Assembly: GCF_946222045.1 (NCBI RefSeq)
Contig: NZ_CAMILN010000020.1
Span: forward strand, 1-32,940
Source of the DNA: an uncultured Peptoniphilus sp.
GTDB lineage: Bacteria; Bacillota; Clostridia; Tissierellales; Peptoniphilaceae
Length of the DNA: 32,940 bases
Direction of reading: 5' to 3'
The translations under genes and the position numbers were made by a program. The notes under the pieces were generated by a model. That model searched no databases. It was not told the DNA's origin and saw only the letters and a list, made by a program, of their open reading frames with translations. This document shows positions 7,309 to 15,652 of this stretch, piece by piece; position 1 is the first letter of the stretch, and each line of letters starts with the position of its first letter.

Positions 7309-9599
7309 AATTTTTATCAACAAGAAATTCAAATTTAAAAATTTCTGGCAGAGAAGCCATTGTAAAGGGAATCTCTGAAGACGGCGGTCTCTTTGTCCCA
7401 GAATCCTTCCCTCATTTTGACATAATGGAAAACTTGGACCTATCTTACACAGACTTGGCCCACAAAATTCTTTCGCTTTATCTTACTGACTTTGACAAAG
7501 ATGACTTGTTAGAACTTATAGAAAAATCCTACGCATCCTTTGAAGATGAAATTGCAAAAGTTTCTTACCAAAAGGATTTTTACCTAGAACTTTACCATGG
7601 CAGGACTTCTGCCTTTAAGGACTTTGCCCTTTGTCTTCTTCCAAACCTCTTGGCCTATGCCAAAAAATCTCTTGGCATCAAGGACAAGACTCTTATTTTG
7701 ACTGCAACATCAGGCGACACAGGTAAGGCTGCCCTAGAAGGTTTTTACAATACAGAAGACATTGACATCTTGGTCTTATACCCAACAGAAGGTGTGAGCT
7801 CCATCCAAAAGGCCCAAATGGATACAACAGACTCTTTAAATTCAAAGGTTATTTCCATTGATGGCAACTTCGACGATGCCCAATCTGCTGTGAAAAAAAT
7901 ATTTAACGATGAAAAGATAAAAGAAGAGCTTAAAAAGGAAAATATTTATCTTTCTTCCGCCAACTCCATAAACATTGGCAGGCTCCTTCCCCAAATCGTC
8001 TACTATTTTTATTCCTACGCAGACCTAGTTAATAATAAAAAAATAAGTGGTGGAGAAAAAATCTCCTACTGTGTTCCTACGGGAAACTTTGGAGACATCT
8101 TGGCGGGATATTACGCAAAGGAAATGGGACTTCCAATAGACAAGCTTGTCATTGCATCAAATGACAACAATGTTTTGACAGACTTCTTCACTACTGGAAG
8201 ATACGATGCCAACAGGGATCTTGTTAAGACTATTTCTCCTTCCATGGACATCTTGGTGTCATCAAACCTTGAGAGACTAATCTTCCACAAGTCATCTGAT
8301 GAAGTCGTGAAAGAAAAAATGGCTGACTTAAAAGACAAGGGTCTCTTTGAATTTAAGGGCGACTTCCATGAATTCTTGTGTGGTTTTGCCAAGGAAGATG
8401 AGACAAGGGAAACTATTAAAAAAGTTTTTGAAGAAGAAAATTATTTGATAGATCCCCACACAGGAGTGGCAAAAAATATTGTGGACAAGCTTGGCCTTGA
8501 TAAGACAGTGATTTTATCAACTGCAAGTCCCTACAAGTTCTCTTCAACAGTCTTAGAAGCTTTAGGGGAAAATCTTTCAGATGACGAGTTTGAAAATATA
8601 GATTTGCTTCATAAAAAAACTGGGGTTAAGATTCCATCTGAAATTAAAAGATTAAAAGATAAAAAAATTCTCCATAAGACAAAAATTCTTAAAAATGAAA
8701 TTGAAGAAGAAGTCTTAAAATTTGCAAGACGTGGCAAGAGGATTTCTGTCCCAGCAAGTTCAGCCAACCTTGGACCTGGCTTTGACGTTCTTGGACTTGC
8801 CCTTGACCTTGCCAACACTTGCGAGTTTAAGTTAAGTGATGACAAAAATGAATTTGAAAATAATATAAATTCAAATTTAATCTACAAGGCCTACAAGTAT
8901 GCCTTTGACTTCTATGGAGAGGAAGCCCTTCCTGTGGACTTTAATGTGGACACCAATGTTCCACTTTCTCGTGGACTTGGGTCTTCAGCTTCCTGCATTG
9001 TCATGGGTATCATGGCTGCCTTTGATGCCATGAAGAGAGACTTTGACAAGAAGGAAATTTTGAAACTTGCAACAAAGATGGAGGGCCATCCAGACAATGT
9101 AGCTCCAGCAATTTTTGGAAACGCTGTGGCATCAATCTTAAAGGATGATGAAGTTTACCTAGAAGAATTCGAAGTTTCAAATAATTTTAAATTCTTGGCA
9201 ATAATTCCTGACTTCAAACTTCCAACAAAAGAAGCAAGAGATGCCTTGCCAAAAACTTACTCAAAGGAAGATGCTGTCTTTAACCTTTCAAGACTTTCCA
9301 TGGTCATCTTGTCATTAATCTCTGGCAATGAAGAAAACTTAAAAGTTGCCCTTGATGATAAAATTCACGAGCCTTACAGGTTAAAATTAATTCCAGAAAT
9401 CGACGAGATTGAAAAAATTATTGATGATTCTGATGCCCTTGGCCACTACCTAAGTGGTGCCGGCTCAACTATCATGGTAGTCTTAAAGGCAGACGACAAT
9501 ACTTCAGAAGATGAAATAAAAAATAAATTAGATAAGCTTTCAAATTCTTATGAAGTAAGGCATCTTGATATCGATGAGAAGGGTGCCTTCATAATTTAA
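7305..9599 (+). CDS. thrC-thrB: Fused threonine synthase - homoserine kinase (ThrC-ThrB)
   Basis: One uninterrupted 764-residue protein carrying the last two threonine-pathway enzymes. Residues 1 to about 476 are threonine synthase: FLSTRN start, GRTSAFKDFA with the PLP lysine (Lys105), TATSGDTGKAALEG, and VPTGNFGDILAGYYA. Residues from about 479 are homoserine kinase of the GHMP family: ISVPASSANLGPGFDVLG, VPLSRGLGSSASCI (ATP loop, from residue 552), EGHPDNVAPAIFGN and LSGAGSTIM. The kinase part lacks only a start codon; no in-frame ATG, GTG or TTG with a ribosome site lies at the junction (8690-8745), so this is a real gene fusion rather than overlapping genes. Domain order is the reverse of reaction order. 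The ATG overlaps the hom stop and follows GAGGAGG. Last gene of the operon. Lengths of both parts are normal. Confidence 0.93.
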   Translation: MKFLSTRNSNLKISGREAIVKGISEDGGLFVPESFPHFDIMENLDLSYTDLAHKILSLYLTDFDKDDLLELIEKSYASFEDEIAKVSYQKDFYLELYHGRTSAFKDFALCLLPNLLAYAKKSLGIKDKTLILTATSGDTGKAALEGFYNTEDIDILVLYPTEGVSSIQKAQMDTTDSLNSKVISIDGNFDDAQSAVKKIFNDEKIKEELKKENIYLSSANSINIGRLLPQIVYYFYSYADLVNNKKISGGEKISYCVPTGNFGDILAGYYAKEMGLPIDKLVIASNDNNVLTDFFTTGRYDANRDLVKTISPSMDILVSSNLERLIFHKSSDEVVKEKMADLKDKGLFEFKGDFHEFLCGFAKEDETRETIKKVFEEENYLIDPHTGVAKNIVDKLGLDKTVILSTASPYKFSSTVLEALGENLSDDEFENIDLLHKKTGVKIPSEIKRLKDKKILHKTKILKNEIEEEVLKFARRGKRISVPASSANLGPGFDVLGLALDLANTCEFKLSDDKNEFENNINSNLIYKAYKYAFDFYGEEALPVDFNVDTNVPLSRGLGSSASCIVMGIMAAFDAMKRDFDKKEILKLATKMEGHPDNVAPAIFGNAVASILKDDEVYLEEFEVSNNFKFLAIIPDFKLPTKEARDALPKTYSKEDAVFNLSRLSMVILSLISGNEENLKVALDDKIHEPYRLKLIPEIDEIEKIIDDSDALGHYLSGAGSTIMVVLKADDNTSEDEIKNKLDKLSNSYEVRHLDIDEKGAFII

Positions 9600-9637
9600 A
9601 ATTTAATTTTACAAAAGTTTATAAATAAAATTTTTTA

Positions 9638-9671
9638 AGCAAGGCCGCATTGTCGACCTTGCTCTTTATTT
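9638..9671 (+). terminator. Terminator of the threonine operon
   Basis: AGCAAGG (9638-9644) pairs with CCTTGCT (9657-9663), with an inner CG/CG pair, followed by a T-rich tail. No other plus-strand hairpin with a T run was noticed between lysC and here, which supports a single lysC-asd-hom-thrCB transcript. Confidence 0.8.
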
Positions 9672-9732
9672 ATATGACAATTTCTGGTAAAATAATTCTA
9701 AATTATTTTTAAAAAATGTGAAAGGAGCATTC

Positions 9733-10239
9733 ATGAAAAATTTTAAGGTCAGAGACCTTGTCATCACTTCACTATTTATTGCACTTGTATATGTATTCAC
9801 TTGGCTGGTAAAAATCCAACTACCCTTCTCCCCCAATGGAGGCTTGATTCACTTGGGCAATGTTCCCTTCTTCTTGGCTGCCATATTCTTTGACAAGAGA
9901 GTGGGCATGACAGCAGGGGCTCTCGGCATGGGTCTCTTTGACTTAACAAGTGGATGGGTTCTTTGGTCACCAATGACTGTGATCTCAGCCCTAATCATGG
10001 GCTACATCTTAAACAAGATGAACTACAAGAAGCACACTCTTAAGAGTTTAATTACATCCTTTATACTTGTTGCCCTTGTAAAAGTTGTGGTCTACTACAT
10101 AGGAGAAATTTTTATCCTTTCTTCACTTGTAGCACCTCTTGCATCAATACCAGGCAATCTAATTCAAATTGCAGTTTCATCTGTCATAGTCCTTGTGGTT
10201 TTTAAACCCATGGAAAAAGTTTTTAATAACATAAGATAA
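9733..10239 (+). CDS. ECF transporter S component (COG4720 / PF07155 type)
   Basis: 168 residues, almost entirely hydrophobic with five to six membrane helices. It is the substrate-binding S subunit of an energy-coupling factor vitamin transporter. The segment GGLIHLGNVPFFLAAIFFDK, followed by G-rich AGALGMGLFDLTSGW and the next helix WSPMTVISALIMGY, matches the family once named DUF1393. The ATG at 9733 is preferred over an in-frame GTG at 9718 because AAAGGAG (9721-9727) sits directly before it. No ATPase or T subunit is nearby, so it would share a common ECF module encoded elsewhere. The vitamin (riboflavin, hydroxymethylpyrimidine or other) cannot be decided from sequence. Confidence 0.85.
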   Translation: MKNFKVRDLVITSLFIALVYVFTWLVKIQLPFSPNGGLIHLGNVPFFLAAIFFDKRVGMTAGALGMGLFDLTSGWVLWSPMTVISALIMGYILNKMNYKKHTLKSLITSFILVALVKVVVYYIGEIFILSSLVAPLASIPGNLIQIAVSSVIVLVVFKPMEKVFNNIR

Positions 10240-10248
10240 AAACATAAA

Positions 10249-10292
10249 AAAAGATAGCTAGAATAAATTTTCTAGCTATCTTTCTTTTTTTA
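10249..10292. terminator. Bidirectional terminator between the ECF gene and the Fic gene
   Basis: AAAGATAGCTAGAA and TTCTAGCTATCTTT are perfect 14-base arms around a 6-base loop, with a T-rich tail on the plus strand and an A-rich flank that serves the minus strand. It lies between the convergent genes. Confidence 0.9.
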
Positions 10293-10304
10293 TAAAATTT
10301 TCTT

Positions 10305-11030
10305 TTAGTCTCTATAATCGATTTTAAAATAATCTAAATATTCCTTAAAATTATCTTGTGCAGACAGGCAAGTTTCTACCAAAAAGCCTCTTTCTTTTTT
10401 GTATTCTGCAAGCCCCCTATAATAGAAAAATTTTAAGTCTTCGCTAATTATAAAGGGAACAAAGTCATACTTGAGACACTCTTTAAAAATAATAAGCCTT
10501 CCGACTCTACCATTCCCATCTTGGAAGGGATGAATTTTTTCAAACCTATAGTGGAAGTCAATTATATCTTCAAGTCTTTTCTCTTTCTTCTCATTGTAAG
10601 AATCTAGAAGTTTTTTCATTTCATGTGGCACATCTTCAGGCGAAGTCGTTTCATTTCCACCAACTTCATTTGGATAAGCCTTATAATCTCCAACCCTAAA
10701 CCAATCTAGCTTGGAGTCACTTGTGCCAGCTTTTAAAACCTTGTGAAGGTCTTTTATATAAGCTTCTGTCAATTCTTCGTCATAGGAGTCTATGACCTTG
10801 TCAATTGATTGGAAGTGATTTAAAGTTTCTATAATATCATCGACATTTACTGATTCATTGACACCAAGGGTGTTGGTTTCAAATATCATCCTAGTTTGGT
10901 CTTCAGTCAACTTGCTTCCTTCTATGTGATTAGAGTTGTAAGTGAATTCAACTTGGAGTTTGTGATATATTCCACCACTTATTTTATTGTTTTTTTCATA
11001 TTTTAAAACGTCTAATAATTTTCTACTCAT
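10305..11030 (-). CDS. Fic family protein
   Basis: 241 residues. The Fic active-site motif HPFQDGNGR lies at residues 167-175 with the catalytic histidine His167. Fic enzymes usually transfer AMP (or another nucleotide part) to a hydroxyl side chain of a target protein. The N-terminal helix contains SNHIEG (residues 33-38), which fits the (S/T)xxxE(G/N) self-inhibition motif, so the protein is probably autoinhibited in its resting state. No separate antitoxin gene is adjacent, in keeping with an internal inhibitory helix. The target is unknown. AAGGA lies about six bases before the ATG. It stands alone between the terminator and hslO, with a 95-base gap to hslO. Confidence 0.88.
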   Translation of the reverse strand: MSRKLLDVLKYEKNNKISGGIYHKLQVEFTYNSNHIEGSKLTEDQTRMIFETNTLGVNESVNVDDIIETLNHFQSIDKVIDSYDEELTEAYIKDLHKVLKAGTSDSKLDWFRVGDYKAYPNEVGGNETTSPEDVPHEMKKLLDSYNEKKEKRLEDIIDFHYRFEKIHPFQDGNGRVGRLIIFKECLKYDFVPFIISEDLKFFYYRGLAEYKKERGFLVETCLSAQDNFKEYLDYFKIDYRD

Positions 11031-11125
11031 AGGATCCTTACATTCCTTTAATTAATATTCACTAACCAATCGGACAAATTATCAAATAGATTTAAACTAT
11101 TTTAAAAGATATAAAAAAATTTAAT

Positions 11126-12046
11126 CTAAAAATTATCTTGGATAATAACTTCCCTGTTTTTATTTATGTCCTCGGCCTTCTTTAGCATTCTCTCAAGGTC
11201 TTCTTCATCAAAATCATATACAGCATTACAGAAGTAGCAATTTACTTCTGCCTTCTTATCCTCTTCTAGAATTTTTTTAATTTCTTTCGGACCAACTGAC
11301 ACAATTGCATCTTCAACTTTATCACGAGAACAGTTGCACTTGTACTCAATTTCTCTCTTTTCAAGAACCTTGTAGTTCATGCCTTCCATTAAAATTTCAA
11401 TTAACTTTTCCGCATCCTGGTACTCATCAATTACTGAAGTTACATTGCTTAGCTTCTTCAAGTTTTCTTCTAGCTTTGCAATTTCTTCTTCCCTGCAGTC
11501 TGGCATTAGTTGAACTATAAAGCCACCTGCTGCCTTAATTGAATAGTCAACATCAACAAGAACTCCAAGACCAACTGCTGACGGTACTTGGTCTGATTGC
11601 AAGAAATAAACTGCAAGGTCTTCTGCAATTTCACCACTTGTCAGGTTAACTGTACCTGTGTAAGGCTTCTTCATCCCAACATCCATGGTCATAGTTAGAG
11701 TTCCTTGGCCAACGGCTCCAGCAACGTCAATCTTTCCGTCAGACTCCCTTATCGGAAGGTCAGCTCCTGGTCTTGAAACGTAGCCCTTTACATATCCGTC
11801 GTTTTTACAAGTTGCAACAATTGAACCTGCTGGACCATCTCCATTTATGGAAAGAGTTACTGAATCCCTTTCATTTTTTTGCCATGATCCAATAATTGCT
11901 GTTGCAGTTAAAACTCTTCCCAGGGCTGCTGCAGTTGTCTTTGATAGTTTGTGAATCTTTGCTGCCTCTTCAACTACGTCAGTTGTTATGGCAGCAGAAA
12001 TTTTTATAGTTTCTGTCTCATCTATTGCTCTTAAAATATATCCCAA
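11126..12046 (-). CDS. hslO: Hsp33 redox-regulated chaperonin (TTG start)
   Basis: 306 residues. Hsp33 is a cytoplasmic holdase activated by oxidation. The N-terminal domain begins GYILRAIDETETIKISAA. The C-terminal zinc switch has CNC (Cys237, Cys239) and CYFC (Cys270, Cys273), the four cysteines that bind zinc when reduced and form disulfides under oxidative stress. The start codon is TTG at 12044-12046 with AGGAGG five bases upstream, inside the end of the methyltransferase gene; a two-base gap separates them. It is the last gene of a tight cluster starting at hpt. Only weak structure follows the stop, so the transcript end is unclear. Confidence 0.95.
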   Translation of the reverse strand: MGYILRAIDETETIKISAAITTDVVEEAAKIHKLSKTTAAALGRVLTATAIIGSWQKNERDSVTLSINGDGPAGSIVATCKNDGYVKGYVSRPGADLPIRESDGKIDVAGAVGQGTLTMTMDVGMKKPYTGTVNLTSGEIAEDLAVYFLQSDQVPSAVGLGVLVDVDYSIKAAGGFIVQLMPDCREEEIAKLEENLKKLSNVTSVIDEYQDAEKLIEILMEGMNYKVLEKREIEYKCNCSRDKVEDAIVSVGPKEIKKILEEDKKAEVNCYFCNAVYDFDEEDLERMLKKAEDINKNREVIIQDNF

Positions 12047-12048
12047 AT

Positions 12049-12774
12049 TTACCTCCTTGCGGCTATTGTGTATCTTGAAGTTTCATCACTTGCTTCTTTA
12101 AAGTCATAGTCGTCATAAACTTCTATATCACAAAATCCAATTTCTTCTAAAATATTTTTCACATAAGAGCGGTCATAGGCCCTCTCTAAGTGTTCTTCGT
12201 AAAATCTCTTGTAATTATTGTCTTCAGTGTTTCTGAAAAAATTAACTCCATAGGTGTTTAACTTTTCTTCTTCATCAAAAATATTTTCCCAGATATAGAA
12301 GACATCTTCAACTTCGTCAACAGTTACAGGGTCAATGTTCTTAAACTTGTACTCTGTGTTGAGGTCAAAGATAAAAATTCCACCATCTCTTAAGTGGTCA
12401 TGGGCTGATTTTAAGGCAGCCTCAAAGTCTTCCTTATCTACTAAATAATTTAAGCTGTCACCAACTGAGACTATGGCGTCATAAGTTGATGGGGCAGAAA
12501 AACCTGCCATGTTTTGCTTAAAAAGTCTTAAGTTCCTGCTTCTAATCTTATTTTCACAAACTGCCAACATGTCCTCTGAAAGATCAAAGGCGTGGACCTT
12601 GTAGTACTTAACTAACTTTTCTGTGAGACCTCCAGTCCCACAGGCCATTTCTAAAATTAAGTCAGCTTCTAGAGATTTTTTCCCTAGAAGCTCTCCTATA
12701 AATTTATAAATTTTTTCGTAGTCAAGGTCGTACATGAGCTTGTCATAAAAATAAGCAAAATCTCCGTACATCAT
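12049..12774 (-). CDS. Class I SAM-dependent methyltransferase
   Basis: 241 residues. LILEMACGTGGLTEKL is motif I (SAM-binding glycine loop), HAFDLSEDML the acidic loop of motif II, and YDAIVSVGDSLNYLVD motif IV. RDGGIFIFDLNTEYKF follows, so a full Rossmann methyltransferase domain is present. The family (YqeM/Methyltransf_25 type) has no fixed substrate, and none can be assigned. The start overlaps the sirtuin stop (ATGA); a second ATG follows immediately, so the true start may be one codon later. It is translationally coupled within the hpt-hslO cluster. Confidence 0.85.
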   Translation of the reverse strand: MMYGDFAYFYDKLMYDLDYEKIYKFIGELLGKKSLEADLILEMACGTGGLTEKLVKYYKVHAFDLSEDMLAVCENKIRSRNLRLFKQNMAGFSAPSTYDAIVSVGDSLNYLVDKEDFEAALKSAHDHLRDGGIFIFDLNTEYKFKNIDPVTVDEVEDVFYIWENIFDEEEKLNTYGVNFFRNTEDNNYKRFYEEHLERAYDRSYVKNILEEIGFCDIEVYDDYDFKEASDETSRYTIAARR

Positions 12775-13508
12775 GATCTGCCTTCAAGCTCCTTCAAAAT
12801 TTCTTGTAAGACCCTAGTGGAGTTTTCGTGGATGACAACATCGGCACGCCTATCCATAGGTGTTGGGTCGTTGTTTATTATAATCAAGTGGTCCACATAA
12901 TTTGGCAAGAAGTTTACTGGTGAAACAGTAAGTGATGAGCCAACGACAATTAAAGTTTCAGTGGAGTCAAGTTCCCTTGCTCCCCTTTCAAAATCGTCAG
13001 GCATCATGTCGCCAAACATCACAACGTTAGGCCTAATCACTCCACCACATTCATCACACTTAGGTGGAATTTCTCCAGCTTCAACCTTTTCACGCATAAT
13101 AGCAAAAGGATATTCCTTACCACACTTCATGCAGTGGGTTCCACGAGTTTCTCCGTGAACTTCGTAAATATTTTTAGACCCAGCCTTGGCATGAAGGTTG
13201 TCAATATTTTGTGTGATTATACCAGCAAGATAACCTTCCTCTTCCATCTTGGCAAGAGACTTGTGGCCTCCGTTTGGTTCTTGGTCATTTAAGTCTTCTA
13301 AAATCTTGTAGCCTTCCTTGTAAAAAATTTCTGGATGATTTAAAAGTCTGTCTTTGGAAAGGGCAAGGGCCGGGTCCATCTTTGAATAATAGCCAGATGA
13401 TGACCTGAAGTCAGGAATACCTGAATCTGTAGAAATACCTGCACCCGTTAGGGCAAAAACTTTCTTTGATTTTAAAATTAAATCTGCTGCTTCTCTAATC
13501 TTATCCAT
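12771..13508 (-). CDS. cobB: Sir2-family NAD-dependent protein deacylase
   Basis: 245 residues. ALTGAGISTDSGIPDFRS is the NAD-binding signature, TQNIDNLHAKAG and EVHGE give the catalytic region with the active-site histidine, and two zinc pairs CMKC and CDEC flank the small domain. IRPNVVMFGDMMP and IVVGSSLTVSPVNFLP complete the core. It removes acyl groups from protein lysines at the cost of NAD. AAGGAGAT precedes the ATG by about five bases, and an 11-base gap separates it from the CPBP gene. The stop overlaps the methyltransferase start by four bases. Targets are unknown; the symbol is used in the broad family sense. Confidence 0.93.
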   Translation of the reverse strand: MDKIREAADLILKSKKVFALTGAGISTDSGIPDFRSSSGYYSKMDPALALSKDRLLNHPEIFYKEGYKILEDLNDQEPNGGHKSLAKMEEEGYLAGIITQNIDNLHAKAGSKNIYEVHGETRGTHCMKCGKEYPFAIMREKVEAGEIPPKCDECGGVIRPNVVMFGDMMPDDFERGARELDSTETLIVVGSSLTVSPVNFLPNYVDHLIIINNDPTPMDRRADVVIHENSTRVLQEILKELEGRS

Positions 13509-13519
13509 ATCCTATCTCC

Positions 13520-14434
13520 TTAAAAAACAATGTAGTGATAGATGAAATACAAAATCACAAGGGCAATGAGAGGAACAAAGTTGAATAAATCAATTGCTTC
13601 CACGTCCCTATATCTTATCTTAACCTGACCTTCAGCCTTGTTCTCCTCCTTCAAGCTTTTCATAATAAACCTGCCTAGGATTATTGAAAAAATTGAAAGG
13701 ACAACTAAAATTATAATTATTGAAAGCTCAAGAGATCCTATCTCACGAGAAAATTTCGTCTGTCTCAAAAAGTTAAAGACCCTTTCGTTAACGTATCTGG
13801 CAGATAAAACTGCAAGAACATTGTTGACAAAGTGGGCCAAGATGGCAGGCAAAATTGAACCTGTGACTTCAATTAAACTTGCAAATAAAAGTCCCAACAA
13901 GAAGGGGGCTATAAAGTTTTGGATGTCAAAGTGGAAGAGGGCAAAGACAAGGGCCGATACCACTATGGCAAACTTCTCTCCATAAACATTGTAGGCATTG
14001 GTAAGAGTTCCCCTAAAGAAAACTTCTTCACAAATTGCCGGCACAAGACACATGAAAATTAAATAATTAAAAATTGGAACATTTTGTAGCATTAGCTCCA
14101 TGGGAAAATTTTTGTATTCAATAAAGTTTGAAAGAAGGGACAAAAATACTCCGTTGAAAAGCAAGATCACAGGATAAATTAATATCACAAGGATTATTGT
14201 AAGTCCCAGGCTCTTCATTGGGACCTTCTTGATCTTTAGAACCTCTTTTATCCTTCCTGTTGAAGAAATTAAAAGGGCAGGGATCAAAACTATGACCACC
14301 TCTGTTATAAAGGTTCCCCAAAAGCTAAAACGTTCCTGGATGTTAAATCCAATTGTCAAAAATATAATTGCAAGGACAAGGGTCAAGGAGTTGACGCTCA
14401 TCACATTTAAAGTCTTCTTCTTAAAGTTTTTCAT
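13520..14434 (-). CDS. CPBP family intramembrane glutamic endopeptidase
   Basis: 304 residues from ATG 14434. Multi-pass membrane protein with the CAAX-protease/bacteriocin-processing (ABI) motifs: EEVFFRGTL (motif 1, two glutamates plus arginine), FALFHFD (motif 2 histidine) and HFVNNVLA (motif 3). About eight hydrophobic segments are visible. The chosen start follows the end of hpt, overlapping it by 14 bases; only a weak purine-rich ribosome site (AAAGAA) is present, so translation may be coupled to hpt. An upstream in-frame ATG at 14467 lies deeper in hpt and is less likely. Members cleave prenylated proteins or anti-sigma factors, or confer bacteriocin immunity; which applies here is not known. 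Confidence 0.88.
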   Translation of the reverse strand: MKNFKKKTLNVMSVNSLTLVLAIIFLTIGFNIQERFSFWGTFITEVVIVLIPALLISSTGRIKEVLKIKKVPMKSLGLTIILVILIYPVILLFNGVFLSLLSNFIEYKNFPMELMLQNVPIFNYLIFMCLVPAICEEVFFRGTLTNAYNVYGEKFAIVVSALVFALFHFDIQNFIAPFLLGLLFASLIEVTGSILPAILAHFVNNVLAVLSARYVNERVFNFLRQTKFSREIGSLELSIIIILVVLSIFSIILGRFIMKSLKEENKAEGQVKIRYRDVEAIDLFNFVPLIALVILYFIYHYIVF

Positions 14435-14948
14435 TTTTTTCTTTGTAAGTGTAGATGTAAGGGACATTTCTGTAGTGGTCGCCGTAGTTTAGGCCGTAAC
14501 CAACTATAAAGAGGTCCTCGATTTCAAAACCTACGTAGTCGGCACTTACATCTGCCTCTCTCCTTGAAGGCTTGTCTAACAAGACGCAAGTCTTTAAAGT
14601 TTTTGGCTTGTAAGACATTAACTTTTCCTTCACAGCGTAAAGGGTGTTGCCTGTGTCCAAAATGTCGTCAACTATTAAGACATTTCTGCCCTCAATGTTG
14701 GTGCGAAGGTCTGTCAAGAACCTAACCTCACCACTTGAGCTTTCGCTGTGACCATAACTTGAAGTTGTCAAAAAATCTATTTCAACTAATCTATCTATCT
14801 CTCTAACTAAGTCTGCTGCAAAGATAAAACTTCCCCTTAAAAGAGAAATAACCACGAAATCATCTTCGAAGTCTTTTTCTATCATCTTGCCCAGGCTTAC
14901 AACTTTTTCTTTGATCTCTTCACGAGAAAATAAAATTTCTTTTTCCAT
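14421..14948 (-). CDS. hpt: Hypoxanthine phosphoribosyltransferase
   Basis: 175 residues, the usual size. VLIVDDILDTGNTL is the PRPP-binding motif and LLRGSFIFAADLVREI the N-terminal substrate loop; VGFEIEDLFIVGYGLNY near the C-terminus is characteristic of Hpt/HGPRT. It salvages hypoxanthine and guanine to IMP and GMP in the cytoplasm. GGAGG lies five bases before the ATG, and an extended -10 promoter lies immediately upstream. First gene of the minus-strand cluster hpt-CPBP-cobB-methyltransferase-hslO. Confidence 0.95.
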   Translation of the reverse strand: MEKEILFSREEIKEKVVSLGKMIEKDFEDDFVVISLLRGSFIFAADLVREIDRLVEIDFLTTSSYGHSESSSGEVRFLTDLRTNIEGRNVLIVDDILDTGNTLYAVKEKLMSYKPKTLKTCVLLDKPSRREADVSADYVGFEIEDLFIVGYGLNYGDHYRNVPYIYTYKEKNEKL

Positions 14949-14963
14949 AATTCCTCCACCTAC

Positions 14964-14972
14964 ATTATATCA
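14964..14972 (-). promoter_or_regulatory. Extended -10 promoter of the hpt cluster
   Basis: The minus strand reads TGATATAAT, a perfect TGnTATAAT extended -10 box, about 15 bases before the hpt ATG. No good -35 is visible. The short leader makes the assignment tentative, although TATAAT itself is exact. Confidence 0.55.
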
Positions 14973-14997
14973 AAAACTTGTAAAAATTCATCTTTAA

Positions 14998-15027
14998 TTG
15001 CCTTTATGAGCCTGGCTTTGGTATAAT
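14998..15027 (+). promoter_or_regulatory. Promoter of the DUF4364 gene
   Basis: TTGCCT (14998-15003), an 18-base spacer and TATAAT (15022-15027), with an extended TGG before the -10 box. It is divergent from the hpt promoter, and the two -10 boxes are about 50 bases apart. Confidence 0.65.
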
Positions 15028-15045
15028 TACTTGGAAGGTGATCTT

Positions 15046-15570
15046 ATGAAGAAAAGTTCTTTTGAACTTGCATTAAATAAATTATTAATCCTCTACATAA
15101 TAGATAATTTCAACCACAGGCTCAAAGAAAATGACCTCTCCTATTTTGTATTGGATATTGAGCTCTTTAATTATTTTTACTTCAAACAATATTTAAAGGA
15201 GCTAGAGTCAACAGGCCTTGTCCTCTTTGACGACGACAAAAAATATTATCTTTCGGAGGATGGAATCAATACCCTAAATATTTTCTACGAGCAAATACCT
15301 GAAGAAAATATAAAATTTTTAGACGAGAAGATGGAGACCTACCACCACGACTTGCTCCTAAAAAATTCTGTATCAGGTCAAGTCATTGAAAGAGATGGAA
15401 GCCACTACGCTCATCTAAAAATTAGGGACGACGAGATTGATGTACTTGATTTAAAAATCGAAGCATCAGACCCCACTATGGCGAAAAAAATAACTGCTAA
15501 TTTCAAAAAAAATCCTGAAGAAATTTATTCAGAGATCTTGAGAATTTTGACAGAAGAAGAAAGTAAATAA
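15046..15570 (+). CDS. DUF4364 family protein
   Basis: 174 residues. It begins SSFELALNKLLILYIIDNF, with a winged-helix-like N-terminal region (helix, then YFKQYLKELESTGLVLFDDD with a strand and wing). A C-terminal part of about 90 residues follows. This layout and length match DUF4364, a Firmicutes family thought to be DNA-binding because of its winged helix; its function is not established. The ATG at 15046 is preferred over a TTG at 15031, which lies before the ribosome site (GGAAGGTGATC). It has its own promoter and terminator and is divergent from the hpt cluster. Confidence 0.8.
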   Translation: MKKSSFELALNKLLILYIIDNFNHRLKENDLSYFVLDIELFNYFYFKQYLKELESTGLVLFDDDKKYYLSEDGINTLNIFYEQIPEENIKFLDEKMETYHHDLLLKNSVSGQVIERDGSHYAHLKIRDDEIDVLDLKIEASDPTMAKKITANFKKNPEEIYSEILRILTEEESK

Positions 15571-15575
15571 GCATA

Positions 15576-15606
15576 GAAAAAAGGACCGCGAAGGTCCTCT
15601 TTTTTT
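15576..15606. terminator. Bidirectional terminator between DUF4364 and the P-type ATPase
   Basis: AGGACC and GGTCCT arms around GCGAA, with a T7 run on the plus strand and an A6 run upstream that becomes the T tract for minus-strand transcripts from the ATPase gene. Confidence 0.9.
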
Positions 15607-15652
15607 GAGATTTGGAAAAATTTATTTTTACTTTCTTATTTATAAATTTATT

